A stretch of 64,000 nt of DNA, from NCBI GenBank assembly GCA_964607675.1, contig CAZSLC010000007.1, positions 1 to 64,000 of the forward strand, read 5' to 3'. A program made the translations under genes and the position numbers. Below the pieces are notes generated by a model that was not told the origin of the DNA, made no database searches, and was given only the letters and a program-made list of their open reading frames with translations. Numbering within the stretch: the stretch's first letter is position 1; the number at the start of each line of letters is the position of its first letter. The stretch comes from CAZSLC01 sp964607675. GTDB taxonomy: Bacteria > Bacteroidota > Bacteroidia > Bacteroidales > UBA932. This document shows, piece by piece, positions 55,253-62,992 of the stretch.

Positions 55253-55876
55253 TTAGTACAAATCAAGTGAATTAATCTCCTCAATACTAACGATATCTCC
55301 ATGGCCAGGATAGATATAACATCCTTTATATTTCAATAAAGTATGAATAGATTGTGATGCTAATAATTTATCTCCTCCCTTCAGTTTAGTAACTACTTTT
55401 ACACCTGGAATTAGAGCATCACCTGTAAACAACTCTTTGTCAATTAAAAAGCTCATTGAATCCACTGTATGTCCTGGTGTTTCAATGAGAGAAAGGGTAG
55501 TATTATCCCACAACTCAACCTTCTTCGTTCTATCAGCTAACTTTATTTTATCGCTATTTACTGTAAATGGTATTTCTGCATACCTCGATCCATTCAATTT
55601 TGAATCGCCAAGGGCATCAAAAGAATATTTATAAAAAACCGATACTTGGACGCTATAATTGTTCAACAACTCATTTATCCCATAACAATGATCAAAATGT
55701 GTATGTGTCAACAATATACCTTTAATTATCTCTTCATTATTAATTTTAAGCCATGTTTCTATTTGAGAAAAATCACCAGGATCAATTATCCAAACACCTC
55801 TTTCCGACACATTTGATAATATATATGTGTTAGAATTAAATAAAGAATTAACAATCCTATGTACCTCTACACCCAT
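55253..55876 (-). CDS. Metallo-beta-lactamase-fold hydrolase
   Basis: Zinc hydrolase of the glyoxalase II type. The HTHFDH motif is at residues 58-63, ETPGHT carries the next His, TGDAL the bridging Asp, and YPGHGD the last His, so all metal ligands are present. Length 207 aa is the compact form. Its ATG directly follows the stop of the KAS III gene in the same frame. In this setting it may be a thioesterase that releases or edits acyl groups on the carrier proteins; general detoxification is the alternative. Confidence 0.85.
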   Translation of the reverse strand: MGVEVHRIVNSLFNSNTYILSNVSERGVWIIDPGDFSQIETWLKINNEEIIKGILLTHTHFDHCYGINELLNNYSVQVSVFYKYSFDALGDSKLNGSRYAEIPFTVNSDKIKLADRTKKVELWDNTTLSLIETPGHTVDSMSFLIDKELFTGDALIPGVKVVTKLKGGDKLLASQSIHTLLKYKGCYIYPGHGDIVSIEEINSLDLY

Positions 55877-56947
55877 CTACTTCTTATAATCAATTAATTT
55901 ACAATAATCTAACCTTGGCAAATCGCATAAAACAGCACCTAACGAAAGACCCGTTCCAAAAGCTGCAAATACTATTTTTGCTGAATCTTTTTCAGCATAT
56001 ATTCTATCATGATAGTGTGAAATAGTAACTGGTATCGTTGCACTGCTCGAATTTCCATATATAGACACGACGTCATTGGGCAATTTCGATTTTGGTACAT
56101 TTAAACGTTCCGCTAATTTTTTAAGGGTAAAATTACTTGATTGATGACAGATAAAGTAGTCAATATTATCAATATCCTCTTTTGCATAATTCAAGAGCTC
56201 CTCTACCATTATCGGGGTATCATTTATAATAAAATTAAATACTAAATCCCCATTCATAACCAAATGTTGCTTCCCTCTCCAATTACCAAATTCATCCATC
56301 TGCTCTTTTGTTGTCTCAGGGGTAATAGGAATCTTCAAACCTCCTGCTGGGATAAAAACAGAAAATGCTGCCTTTCCATTGTTCTTCAAGGCACAATACA
56401 ATTCATTCTTTTCAATCGTATTCTCAATTACACTCACAGAAACCGCATCCCCGACAATAGGTCTGCTTGCTCTATCTCGTGTCGAAACTCTAAATGAAAG
56501 AAGATCTCCACTAACTAATAGGACCTTCTTATTCATAGAGTTAAGTGTCATAAAAGAATATATCAAACCCACAACATACCCACAACACCCTTGAGAAATA
56601 TCTAAACAAACAGTGTCCTTGTCAAAATTGAACGCTCCTTGAATAATATTACTTACAGGCGGAATAAAATGATCTTGTGTTGTAGTAGTAACTATTATTG
56701 CCCCAATCTCTTCCTCTTTGATAATATTTTCATTTAGTAATTGTTTAATACCACATATCGCATAGTCAGACACTGTATCCCCCGCAGTGGCCACCCTTCG
56801 TCTATCAAACCCCATCACCTTCTTTAATTTCTTCATTTGAGACTCTGAGAAAGAATATTGATTGACCTCGTCCATAAAATCAATTTCATTCTCAGCTACA
56901 ACAGAAATTATTGAAGATATTCTCTTATTTTCAAATTTTGTAATCAT
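55877..56947 (-). CDS. 3-oxoacyl-ACP synthase III (KAS III/FabH-like)
   Basis: Thiolase-fold condensing enzyme. The triad of KAS III is intact: C121 in DISQGCCGY, H268 in ICHQSSN and N299 in YGNSSSATIP. A second Cys (C122) follows the nucleophile. Length 356 aa is a little longer than FabH (about 320). Family members join a starter acyl group to malonyl-ACP. No KAS II-type elongation enzyme is nearby, which suggests one condensation only. It lies two bases after an acyl carrier protein gene and in one transcript with the malonyltransferase and reductase. Confidence 0.9.
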   Translation of the reverse strand: MITKFENKRISSIISVVAENEIDFMDEVNQYSFSESQMKKLKKVMGFDRRRVATAGDTVSDYAICGIKQLLNENIIKEEEIGAIIVTTTTQDHFIPPVSNIIQGAFNFDKDTVCLDISQGCCGYVVGLIYSFMTLNSMNKKVLLVSGDLLSFRVSTRDRASRPIVGDAVSVSVIENTIEKNELYCALKNNGKAAFSVFIPAGGLKIPITPETTKEQMDEFGNWRGKQHLVMNGDLVFNFIINDTPIMVEELLNYAKEDIDNIDYFICHQSSNFTLKKLAERLNVPKSKLPNDVVSIYGNSSSATIPVTISHYHDRIYAEKDSAKIVFAAFGTGLSLGAVLCDLPRLDYCKLIDYKK

Positions 56948-56949
56948 TT

Positions 56950-57177
56950 CTACTTTCTATTTTTTTCTATAGTTTTAATTATAGAGTCAATTGTATTGAA
57001 ATTTTCTGGAAGCACATCTATTCCACTAATTGAAACACCTAATTCTTCCTCTATAGAATCAATCAACGAAACTATATCAAAAGAGTCTAACATACCCTCT
57101 TCTATAAAATCAATATCTTCCGAAAAGTCAAACTCTGGTCTTAGCTCATTTAAAATCTTTATTACCTTATCTCTCAT
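56950..57177 (-). CDS. Acyl carrier protein, first copy
   Basis: Free-standing carrier protein of 75 aa. Ser32 in GMLDSFDIV is the likely phosphopantetheine site (DSF in place of the usual DSL). The protein is acidic and helical as expected. It sits between the GNAT and KAS III genes, two bases from each, so it is probably the carrier that these enzymes use. No phosphopantetheinyl transferase lies in the window. Confidence 0.9.
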   Translation of the reverse strand: MRDKVIKILNELRPEFDFSEDIDFIEEGMLDSFDIVSLIDSIEEELGVSISGIDVLPENFNTIDSIIKTIEKNRK

Positions 57178-57179
57178 AA

Positions 57180-57986
57180 TTATCTATTTATTAATACATA
57201 GTCATACATATTCTCAGCTATGAAACCATAATGCTCATATCTTTTTATTGCATTATCGTTGTCAGTCATTACCCAAAACAATTGTCTTTTAGTCTCTTTA
57301 CCCTCAAAAAAGAATTTATTTAAAAGCTTAGATCCTATTTTTTTATCTCTATACCCCTCCTTTACGAACCAATATCTCAGATACAATGTAGATTTACTTT
57401 TCTCAAATATAACAAAGCCTAATATAGAGCCATCTTTTTTATATACTAAAATACTGTTTTCAGCCGAAAGCTTTTCTATCTCTTCTAAATATGGTATTTG
57501 TTCCGAAAAAGGATCAAAGAAGTCATTTAACATACTAAAAACTACATTGGCATCCCCTTTAGTGGCATAATTGACCTCCTCAACATCCTCAATATCTGCG
57601 TTTTTATTTATCCTCGACATCCTAACCAAAGAGTGATAGTCGATGAAATCATGTACAGTAAATACCGATTTGATATTAGAAATTTGAGAAAAGGTACCGA
57701 CAAGATCAATAACTGTTACACCCTTCTCTCTCTTGTTAAGAAAAATTTCAATTGAATTGGAGAGGTTGTCAATAGATGAAGAGCAATAAAAAAGATTGAT
57801 AAATCCTTTATTCTGTTTTATAAAAAAAACAGTTTCTCCATCTATATGATAATATAAATCTAAATTGTCAATCCAAACACTATGTTTATTGGTATCAAGA
57901 TAAAAGTTTGTTATAAATCCTTTTTTCAAATCCCGTATCTCACCTACAACACTAATAATCTGATCTATACTCTCAACTCTACTCAT
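57180..57986 (-). CDS. GNAT-family N-acyltransferase with N-terminal extension
   Basis: The C-terminal half (about residues 140-268) has the GNAT acyl-donor pattern, including LRYWFVKEGYRDKKIGSKLL and AIKRYEHYGF. The N-terminal half has no family I can name and may be a degenerate second GNAT domain. Its ATG overlaps the end of the adenylation gene by eight bases (ATGAGTAG), which implies coupled translation. In this context it may use acyl-ACP rather than acetyl-CoA and attach the acyl group to an amino sugar; inferred. Confidence 0.8.
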   Translation of the reverse strand: MSRVESIDQIISVVGEIRDLKKGFITNFYLDTNKHSVWIDNLDLYYHIDGETVFFIKQNKGFINLFYCSSSIDNLSNSIEIFLNKREKGVTVIDLVGTFSQISNIKSVFTVHDFIDYHSLVRMSRINKNADIEDVEEVNYATKGDANVVFSMLNDFFDPFSEQIPYLEEIEKLSAENSILVYKKDGSILGFVIFEKSKSTLYLRYWFVKEGYRDKKIGSKLLNKFFFEGKETKRQLFWVMTDNDNAIKRYEHYGFIAENMYDYVLINR

Positions 57987-59514
57987 TTACCTTATTTTTA
58001 TAATACAATCTATCTATTTTCCCATTTGTATTACGCTTGAGCTCTGGTAACAGTTCAAATAGTGCAGGAATCATATATTTTGGGAGATTTTTTGAAAGAG
58101 CTTTTCTAAATTCTGAAGGAGATATTTCTACAACATTTTCATAAAATAAAACAATCTCCTTTTTCTGATAGTTGTAAACAACACATCCGTTTTTAACTAA
58201 TTTCAAAGTATTAACTATTACGTGCTCAATCTCTCCCAATTCAATTCTATACCCCATGTGTTTAATCAAACTATCCTTTCTCCCTCTAAAAACTATCTCT
58301 CCCAAATCATTTATTATAGCTATATCACCCGTTCTGTAAATTATCTCAGGGTATGAAGTGTTAAGAGGATTTTGAACAAATACCGCTGCGGTTTTTTCTG
58401 GATTATTATAATAGCCCATGGCGAGTGAAGTGCCTCTAACACACAATTCTCCTTCAACATTTTTAGAAACAACTTTTTTATTATTATCGTCCAATATTAT
58501 TATATCTGTATTTTTGTACGCATAACCAATAGGTATTGGCTCTTCATCTTTTAACTCTCTATCAACAATATAATAGACGCAATCCAAGGTTATCTCTATC
58601 GGACCATATAAATTTGCAAATTGTGTATGTTTTAATTCTTTTCTCCAGATGTTAAATTGTTTTGTAGGGAAAACCTCTCCTGCAAACCACACCAATTTCA
58701 ATTTAGGTAGTGCTATCTCAGACAAAAGCCCCATGTTTGCAATATTGACCATAATTGTAGGGACCCAAAAAATAAACGACACTCCATTCTCATTGAGTAT
58801 CTTTAGAATAGCTGCAGGAAAAGCCGATAGATGATCAGGAATAACAACAACAGTAGACGATTGCGCCATCAGCATACACAACTCAAAACTATATATATCA
58901 AACACTATCGGTGACAAAGAGCCTATGATTTCTTCACTACTAAAATTGAAAGACTCTTGTGAGCGTGATACAAAATCGAAGAAACTTCTATGATTCAGGA
59001 CTACCCCTTTGGGCGTTCCTGTTGAGCCCGATGTATTGATTATGCAATATGGATCTGTATCAATTAAACGAGATAGCCTTCGAAAAAGCAACTCATCATT
59101 GACTTCTTTACTTAAAGAAAACTCATCTAAATTGATAATTATAACTTCTCTCTCGACACAAATGTCATTGATGTTTTCAATATATTTATTGTTAGTGATT
59201 ACAAAAGAAGGCTTTATTAAATCTATAATATTTTTAATTCTCGCTTGAGGTGTCTTAATATCAAGATTCATGTAGGCATTACCTGAATAGGTAATAGCTA
59301 AATCTGAATAAACAGCCTCTATTGATTTAGGCAAATAAACAGCTATAGGTCTATTTATTTCATCCTTTTTATCAATTATTATATGAGCTGTATTTTTAGC
59401 TTTAATAGCTAACTCTTTGAAACTAATACTGTGATCCCCATCTATTACAGCATTTTTAAAAGGGGTTCTCTTTATCGTTTCTTCAAAAAACTCTATTAGA
59501 TTAATTTTCACCAT
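57979..59514 (-). CDS. Stand-alone amino-acid-type adenylation enzyme
   Basis: Adenylate-forming enzyme of the NRPS A-domain/DltA type with no condensation or carrier domain attached. Core motifs: A3 INTSGSTGTPKG (residues 159-170), A4 with D206 in VFDIYSFE, A5 NLYGPIE, A7 YRTGD, A8 GRKDSLIKHMGYRIELGEIE, and A10 Lys499 in NGKIDR. D206 aligns with the Asp that holds the amino group of alpha-amino acids in NRPS A domains, so an amino acid substrate is favoured. It would load a free carrier protein nearby, as DltA loads DltC. The amino acid cannot be predicted with confidence. Confidence 0.88.
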   Translation of the reverse strand: MVKINLIEFFEETIKRTPFKNAVIDGDHSISFKELAIKAKNTAHIIIDKKDEINRPIAVYLPKSIEAVYSDLAITYSGNAYMNLDIKTPQARIKNIIDLIKPSFVITNNKYIENINDICVEREVIIINLDEFSLSKEVNDELLFRRLSRLIDTDPYCIINTSGSTGTPKGVVLNHRSFFDFVSRSQESFNFSSEEIIGSLSPIVFDIYSFELCMLMAQSSTVVVIPDHLSAFPAAILKILNENGVSFIFWVPTIMVNIANMGLLSEIALPKLKLVWFAGEVFPTKQFNIWRKELKHTQFANLYGPIEITLDCVYYIVDRELKDEEPIPIGYAYKNTDIIILDDNNKKVVSKNVEGELCVRGTSLAMGYYNNPEKTAAVFVQNPLNTSYPEIIYRTGDIAIINDLGEIVFRGRKDSLIKHMGYRIELGEIEHVIVNTLKLVKNGCVVYNYQKKEIVLFYENVVEISPSEFRKALSKNLPKYMIPALFELLPELKRNTNGKIDRLYYKNKVNE

Positions 59515-59516
59515 AT

Positions 59517-60281
59517 TTACGACAGAATATACCCACCATCAATTACTAAATTAATACCAGTTACCCAACTCGAAGCATCAGACAACAGATAAATAACACC
59601 ATTTGCAATATCCTCAGGTTTTCCAAGTCTTTTAAGTGGGTATTTACTTACCATTATGTCTTTGTGATGCTCATCAGAGAAAATATCGTTAGACATTTTT
59701 AATATATTTGTAGGAACTAAACCTGGATTTACACTATTTACCCTTATGCCGTGAGGTGCCAATTCGAGTGCTGCCCCTTTAACAAATCCTCCGACTGCCC
59801 CCTTTGAAGCACAATAAGAAGTATCTCCACAACTTCCGACAAATACACCAGTCACTGCAGAAATAAAAACAATTGAAGAGTTTTTATTCAATTTCTTCTT
59901 TTTTAACATCAAAGAGGTGAGCATTATAGGGGCAATGGAATTAATGTCAAATATCTCATTAACATCCTCTCTTTTAAAAAATTTAATCGGCGACACTTTA
60001 GGTATTCCTGCCGAGAAAACGCATCCGTCAATATTCGGCATCTTATCTATTAACTCCTCAATACCAACTTGTGAAGATAAATCAGACAATATCACTACAT
60101 GGCCATCCCCTTCAAGACTATCCAACGTCTCTTCTAATCTCTCCCTGTCCCTACCATTTAGAATCAGTTTAGCCCCCATTTTTGAGCACTGAACAGATAT
60201 TCCTCTCCCTATTCCTGATGAAGCTCCTGTGACTAATATAGTTTTGTCTTCTAATGAAAAAGGATTAAACATACAATGCAT
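59517..60281 (-). CDS. Short-chain dehydrogenase/reductase, FabG-like
   Basis: NAD(P)-dependent reductase. The cofactor loop TGASSGIGRG (residues 18-27), NG-type core and catalytic S141, Y156 and K160 (YCASK) are intact, and the C-terminus ends in VIDGGYILS. Length 254 aa fits FabG. The ATG at 60281 overlaps the carrier-protein stop (TAATG); an ATG three codons later is possible. Between an ACP and an adenylation gene, reduction of a 3-oxoacyl-ACP is the most likely reaction, though a sugar reductase is possible. Confidence 0.87.
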   Translation of the reverse strand: MHCMFNPFSLEDKTILVTGASSGIGRGISVQCSKMGAKLILNGRDRERLEETLDSLEGDGHVVILSDLSSQVGIEELIDKMPNIDGCVFSAGIPKVSPIKFFKREDVNEIFDINSIAPIMLTSLMLKKKKLNKNSSIVFISAVTGVFVGSCGDTSYCASKGAVGGFVKGAALELAPHGIRVNSVNPGLVPTNILKMSNDIFSDEHHKDIMVSKYPLKRLGKPEDIANGVIYLLSDASSWVTGINLVIDGGYILS

Positions 60282-60508
60282 TATTTATTTGCAACTAACT
60301 CGTATAAGTCTTTTATTGTTTTAGAAGCTCTTAAATCTGCCCCCGTAATTGTTTTTGAATATTCGTCATCTATCATTGCAATTATTGATAATGCAGTTAA
60401 GGAATTCCACTCATCCAAATCTTTGAAAACTGTTTCAGCATGAAACATCTCCATAGGTGTTTCATCAAATTCAGATGAAAAATTCTTAATAAATTCAATT
60501 AAATCCAT
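60281..60508 (-). CDS. Acyl carrier protein, second copy
   Basis: Free-standing carrier protein of 75 aa. Ser36 in LDEWNSLTALSI is the phosphopantetheine site; the context WNSL differs clearly from the DSFD site of the other copy, so the two are not recent duplicates. It lies seven bases after the malonyltransferase gene and overlaps the reductase gene, which suggests that this copy carries the malonyl extender. Confidence 0.88.
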   Translation of the reverse strand: MDLIEFIKNFSSEFDETPMEMFHAETVFKDLDEWNSLTALSIIAMIDDEYSKTITGADLRASKTIKDLYELVANK

Positions 60509-60515
60509 AGTAGTA

Positions 60516-61442
60516 TTATATATTATAAGGCTTTAAATTATTATATGCTTTTATATTCCAGATAGAGCAAATATCACTATTTGGCCACATTCTTGCCACT
60601 ATTTTTTGAAGAGTATCATCTGTTCCCACCTCCACAAAAGAATCTACACCATCTCTGTGCATATTATTGACCATTTTCGTCCATTGCACCCCATGTGTAA
60701 TATGTTTTATTAAATTATTTTTGATTAGTGATGGGTCAGTATGAGACGCTCCATCAACACATTGGTATATTGGGCATTGAGGAGTATTAAAATGGGTATT
60801 CATTATTATTTCTCCCAATTCTTTTTCTGCTTCTGCCATAAATGGGGTATGGAAACTTCCACCTATTAGCAACGGCACCGCCTTTTTAGCACCCTCTTTC
60901 ATAAATGCTTTGCAAGCAAATCTGATCCCTTTTTTGGTCCCAGAGATTACAACTTGACCTGGTCCATTATAATTTGCAAAATAAATAGGCTCCCCTGTCT
61001 CATCCCATATCTCTTTAATTCTTTTAGCGATATATTCATCAGATAACCCTATTACTGCTCCCATTGCCGTTGGTTGCGATTCGCACACCTTCTGCCCTAT
61101 TATTGCCCTATTCAACACCAAGTTGATACCATCCTCAAAAGAAATGGTTCCATTGACCACCAATGCCGCAAATTCTCCCAAAGAATGGCCAGCAACAACA
61201 TCAGCTCTTAGTTCGGTCTGTATCGAAGCGGCCACAACCTCGTATAAAAACACTGCTGGCTGAGTATTGATAGTCTGCATCAAATCCTCCTCTGTGCCAT
61301 AAAACATAACATCAGATATTCTCCTGCCTAAGAATTGGTTTGCCCTTTCAAATAATTCCTTAGCTTGGGGAAATGTATCATACAAATCTCTACCCATCCC
61401 CTCTTTTTGGCACCCTTGTCCTGGAAATATAAATGCTCTCAT
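60516..61442 (-). CDS. Malonyl-CoA:ACP acyltransferase (FabD-like)
   Basis: Transfers an acyl, probably malonyl, group from CoA to carrier protein. FPGQGCQKEGMG at the N-terminus, the nucleophile S87 in GHSLGE, and H198 in GSFHTPFM complete the FabD signature. Length 308 aa is normal. A copy dedicated to this locus, beside its own carrier protein, indicates a pathway partly separate from bulk fatty acid synthesis. Confidence 0.9.
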   Translation of the reverse strand: MRAFIFPGQGCQKEGMGRDLYDTFPQAKELFERANQFLGRRISDVMFYGTEEDLMQTINTQPAVFLYEVVAASIQTELRADVVAGHSLGEFAALVVNGTISFEDGINLVLNRAIIGQKVCESQPTAMGAVIGLSDEYIAKRIKEIWDETGEPIYFANYNGPGQVVISGTKKGIRFACKAFMKEGAKKAVPLLIGGSFHTPFMAEAEKELGEIIMNTHFNTPQCPIYQCVDGASHTDPSLIKNNLIKHITHGVQWTKMVNNMHRDGVDSFVEVGTDDTLQKIVARMWPNSDICSIWNIKAYNNLKPYNI

Positions 61443-61446
61443 GTGT

Positions 61447-62046
61447 TTACTTCTTTTTTAAATCCCTAATCTTTTTAATGATAGTATTTAGTTTATATCC
61501 ATCCGAATTCAATATATCAAGGTATTCCCTTTGAAGAAGAGAATACAAATCCATATCTTGATATTTTCCATTTTTAAATATCACTTCTCTCATTCGCCCC
61601 TCTTTTTTAAAACCAAATGCTTGAAGAGAATAAGGTGCCATATAATGTGAAGTCAAACAAGAAGCTGTAATTCTGTTTAAATTCAATTGAGAAAAAGCGT
61701 AATCAAGTAACAACATAAGAGCCTCTATCATTGACACACCGTCACGGCATTCTCTATCTCCAATCACCGTACCACCTGCATCTGCAGTTTTATTAAGATG
61801 ATCTATGCCATTGAGAGAGATATAACCAATCATCCTCCTCGAATCATCATTTAGGCAGATAGACAAATACAAATCTTTCATGTTGTTCATCATTTTATCT
61901 TGAACCCATGCCTTCTCCATTTCAGATGATACGAATTTAATCAAGCCGCCTGTTTCCCTCTGAATATCAGGATCATTTCTCCATTTATTAATAAGCAAAT
62001 AGTCATTCGGCTCAAATGCTCTCAAAAAAATGCTATATTTTTCCAT
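61447..62046 (-). CDS. GNAT-family acetyltransferase (RimJ/RimL-like)
   Basis: N-acetyltransferase of the RimJ/RimL type, 199 aa: FEPNDYLLINKWRND at the N-terminus, IGYISLNGI in the core, and SLQAFGFKKEGRMREVIFKNGKYQD near the end. The start is the ATG at 62046; an in-frame TTG lies two codons upstream. In glycan loci such enzymes often N-acetylate amino sugars made by the neighbouring aminotransferase, here the next gene upstream. It overlaps that gene by 14 bases. Confidence 0.85.
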   Translation of the reverse strand: MEKYSIFLRAFEPNDYLLINKWRNDPDIQRETGGLIKFVSSEMEKAWVQDKMMNNMKDLYLSICLNDDSRRMIGYISLNGIDHLNKTADAGGTVIGDRECRDGVSMIEALMLLLDYAFSQLNLNRITASCLTSHYMAPYSLQAFGFKKEGRMREVIFKNGKYQDMDLYSLLQREYLDILNSDGYKLNTIIKKIRDLKKK

Positions 62047-62992
62047 CTTCAATTGTGGTTATTATTCTTTCAATATCTTCTCTATTCAATCTTTGATCAA
62101 CTGGCAAAGGTATGATATTTTTAGCAAATATATATTCTGCTTCATATGCCTCGCACCAATCAAATATATTATTCCAATAAGTAGCGACAAAAATCCTATT
62201 GTTAATCAATCTGCCTCTTACTTGCAAATCCTCTGTAAAAAATGGATAAGCCATAGGAACATCATTTCCACCTAAGTCAAAATCAAATGTATTACAAAAA
62301 GAAAATGCTTGTGAGTAGAGATTAAAATTGTCCCTCCTGCGCCTCCTCACACTTTCATACTCAATTGATGCAAGAACCTTTGATGTCAAATCTGACATCA
62401 ATTTAATATCTTGATTATTAAGGCTCTCTTCAGATGACTTAAAATCATCATATCCACTTTCTGCACTCAGATCAAGTCGTTTTAAAAGATGCATCATCCT
62501 ACCATATGAATAATCCCTTGAGAACTTCACATCAAGCTCTTTATCTATATAAAGATAAGCCCCATCAGAAACCCCGAAAAATTTTCTTGCAGAATAAAAA
62601 GTATCAACACCAGCAATTCTTGGAGCAAAAAATGCCTGAGCATCATCTACAATAAGTTGATTGCCATAAATAGTGGCCAACCTTTCTACACAATTTTGTT
62701 TCAATCCAAAATAATTGGTGTATAAAAACGCCTCAGATGGCTGTAATGCAACAATCTCTTTAGGTTCAAAATTATTATCTAATCGATAAAATTGATACTC
62801 TATTGACAATTTTTTTAGTGGTTGTAATGTGACCTCACATGTGAAAAAAGGAATATATACTTTTTTATATTGTCTTGATAAAAGGATATATTCCAAACAG
62901 TTACGTGCTGTATTCAACTGTAAAGCACCTTGGTGATAATGCTTGCCAGCATTTATTTCCAATCCAAAATATCCACCTATTGCATCGTTCAT
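62033..62992 (-). CDS. Short DegT-like PLP-dependent aminotransferase
   Basis: PLP-dependent fold type I protein related to the DegT family. The likely Schiff-base residue is K137 in YSARKFFGVSDGA, with D117 in VDDAQAFF as the ring-nitrogen partner. At 319 aa it is about 60-80 residues shorter than ordinary sugar aminotransferases, including the other copy in this locus, yet start and stop look natural. It overlaps the ATP-grasp gene by four bases. Substrate unknown; a sugar nucleotide is likely from context. Confidence 0.8.
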   Translation of the reverse strand: MNDAIGGYFGLEINAGKHYHQGALQLNTARNCLEYILLSRQYKKVYIPFFTCEVTLQPLKKLSIEYQFYRLDNNFEPKEIVALQPSEAFLYTNYFGLKQNCVERLATIYGNQLIVDDAQAFFAPRIAGVDTFYSARKFFGVSDGAYLYIDKELDVKFSRDYSYGRMMHLLKRLDLSAESGYDDFKSSEESLNNQDIKLMSDLTSKVLASIEYESVRRRRRDNFNLYSQAFSFCNTFDFDLGGNDVPMAYPFFTEDLQVRGRLINNRIFVATYWNNIFDWCEAYEAEYIFAKNIIPLPVDQRLNREDIERIITTIEDGKI

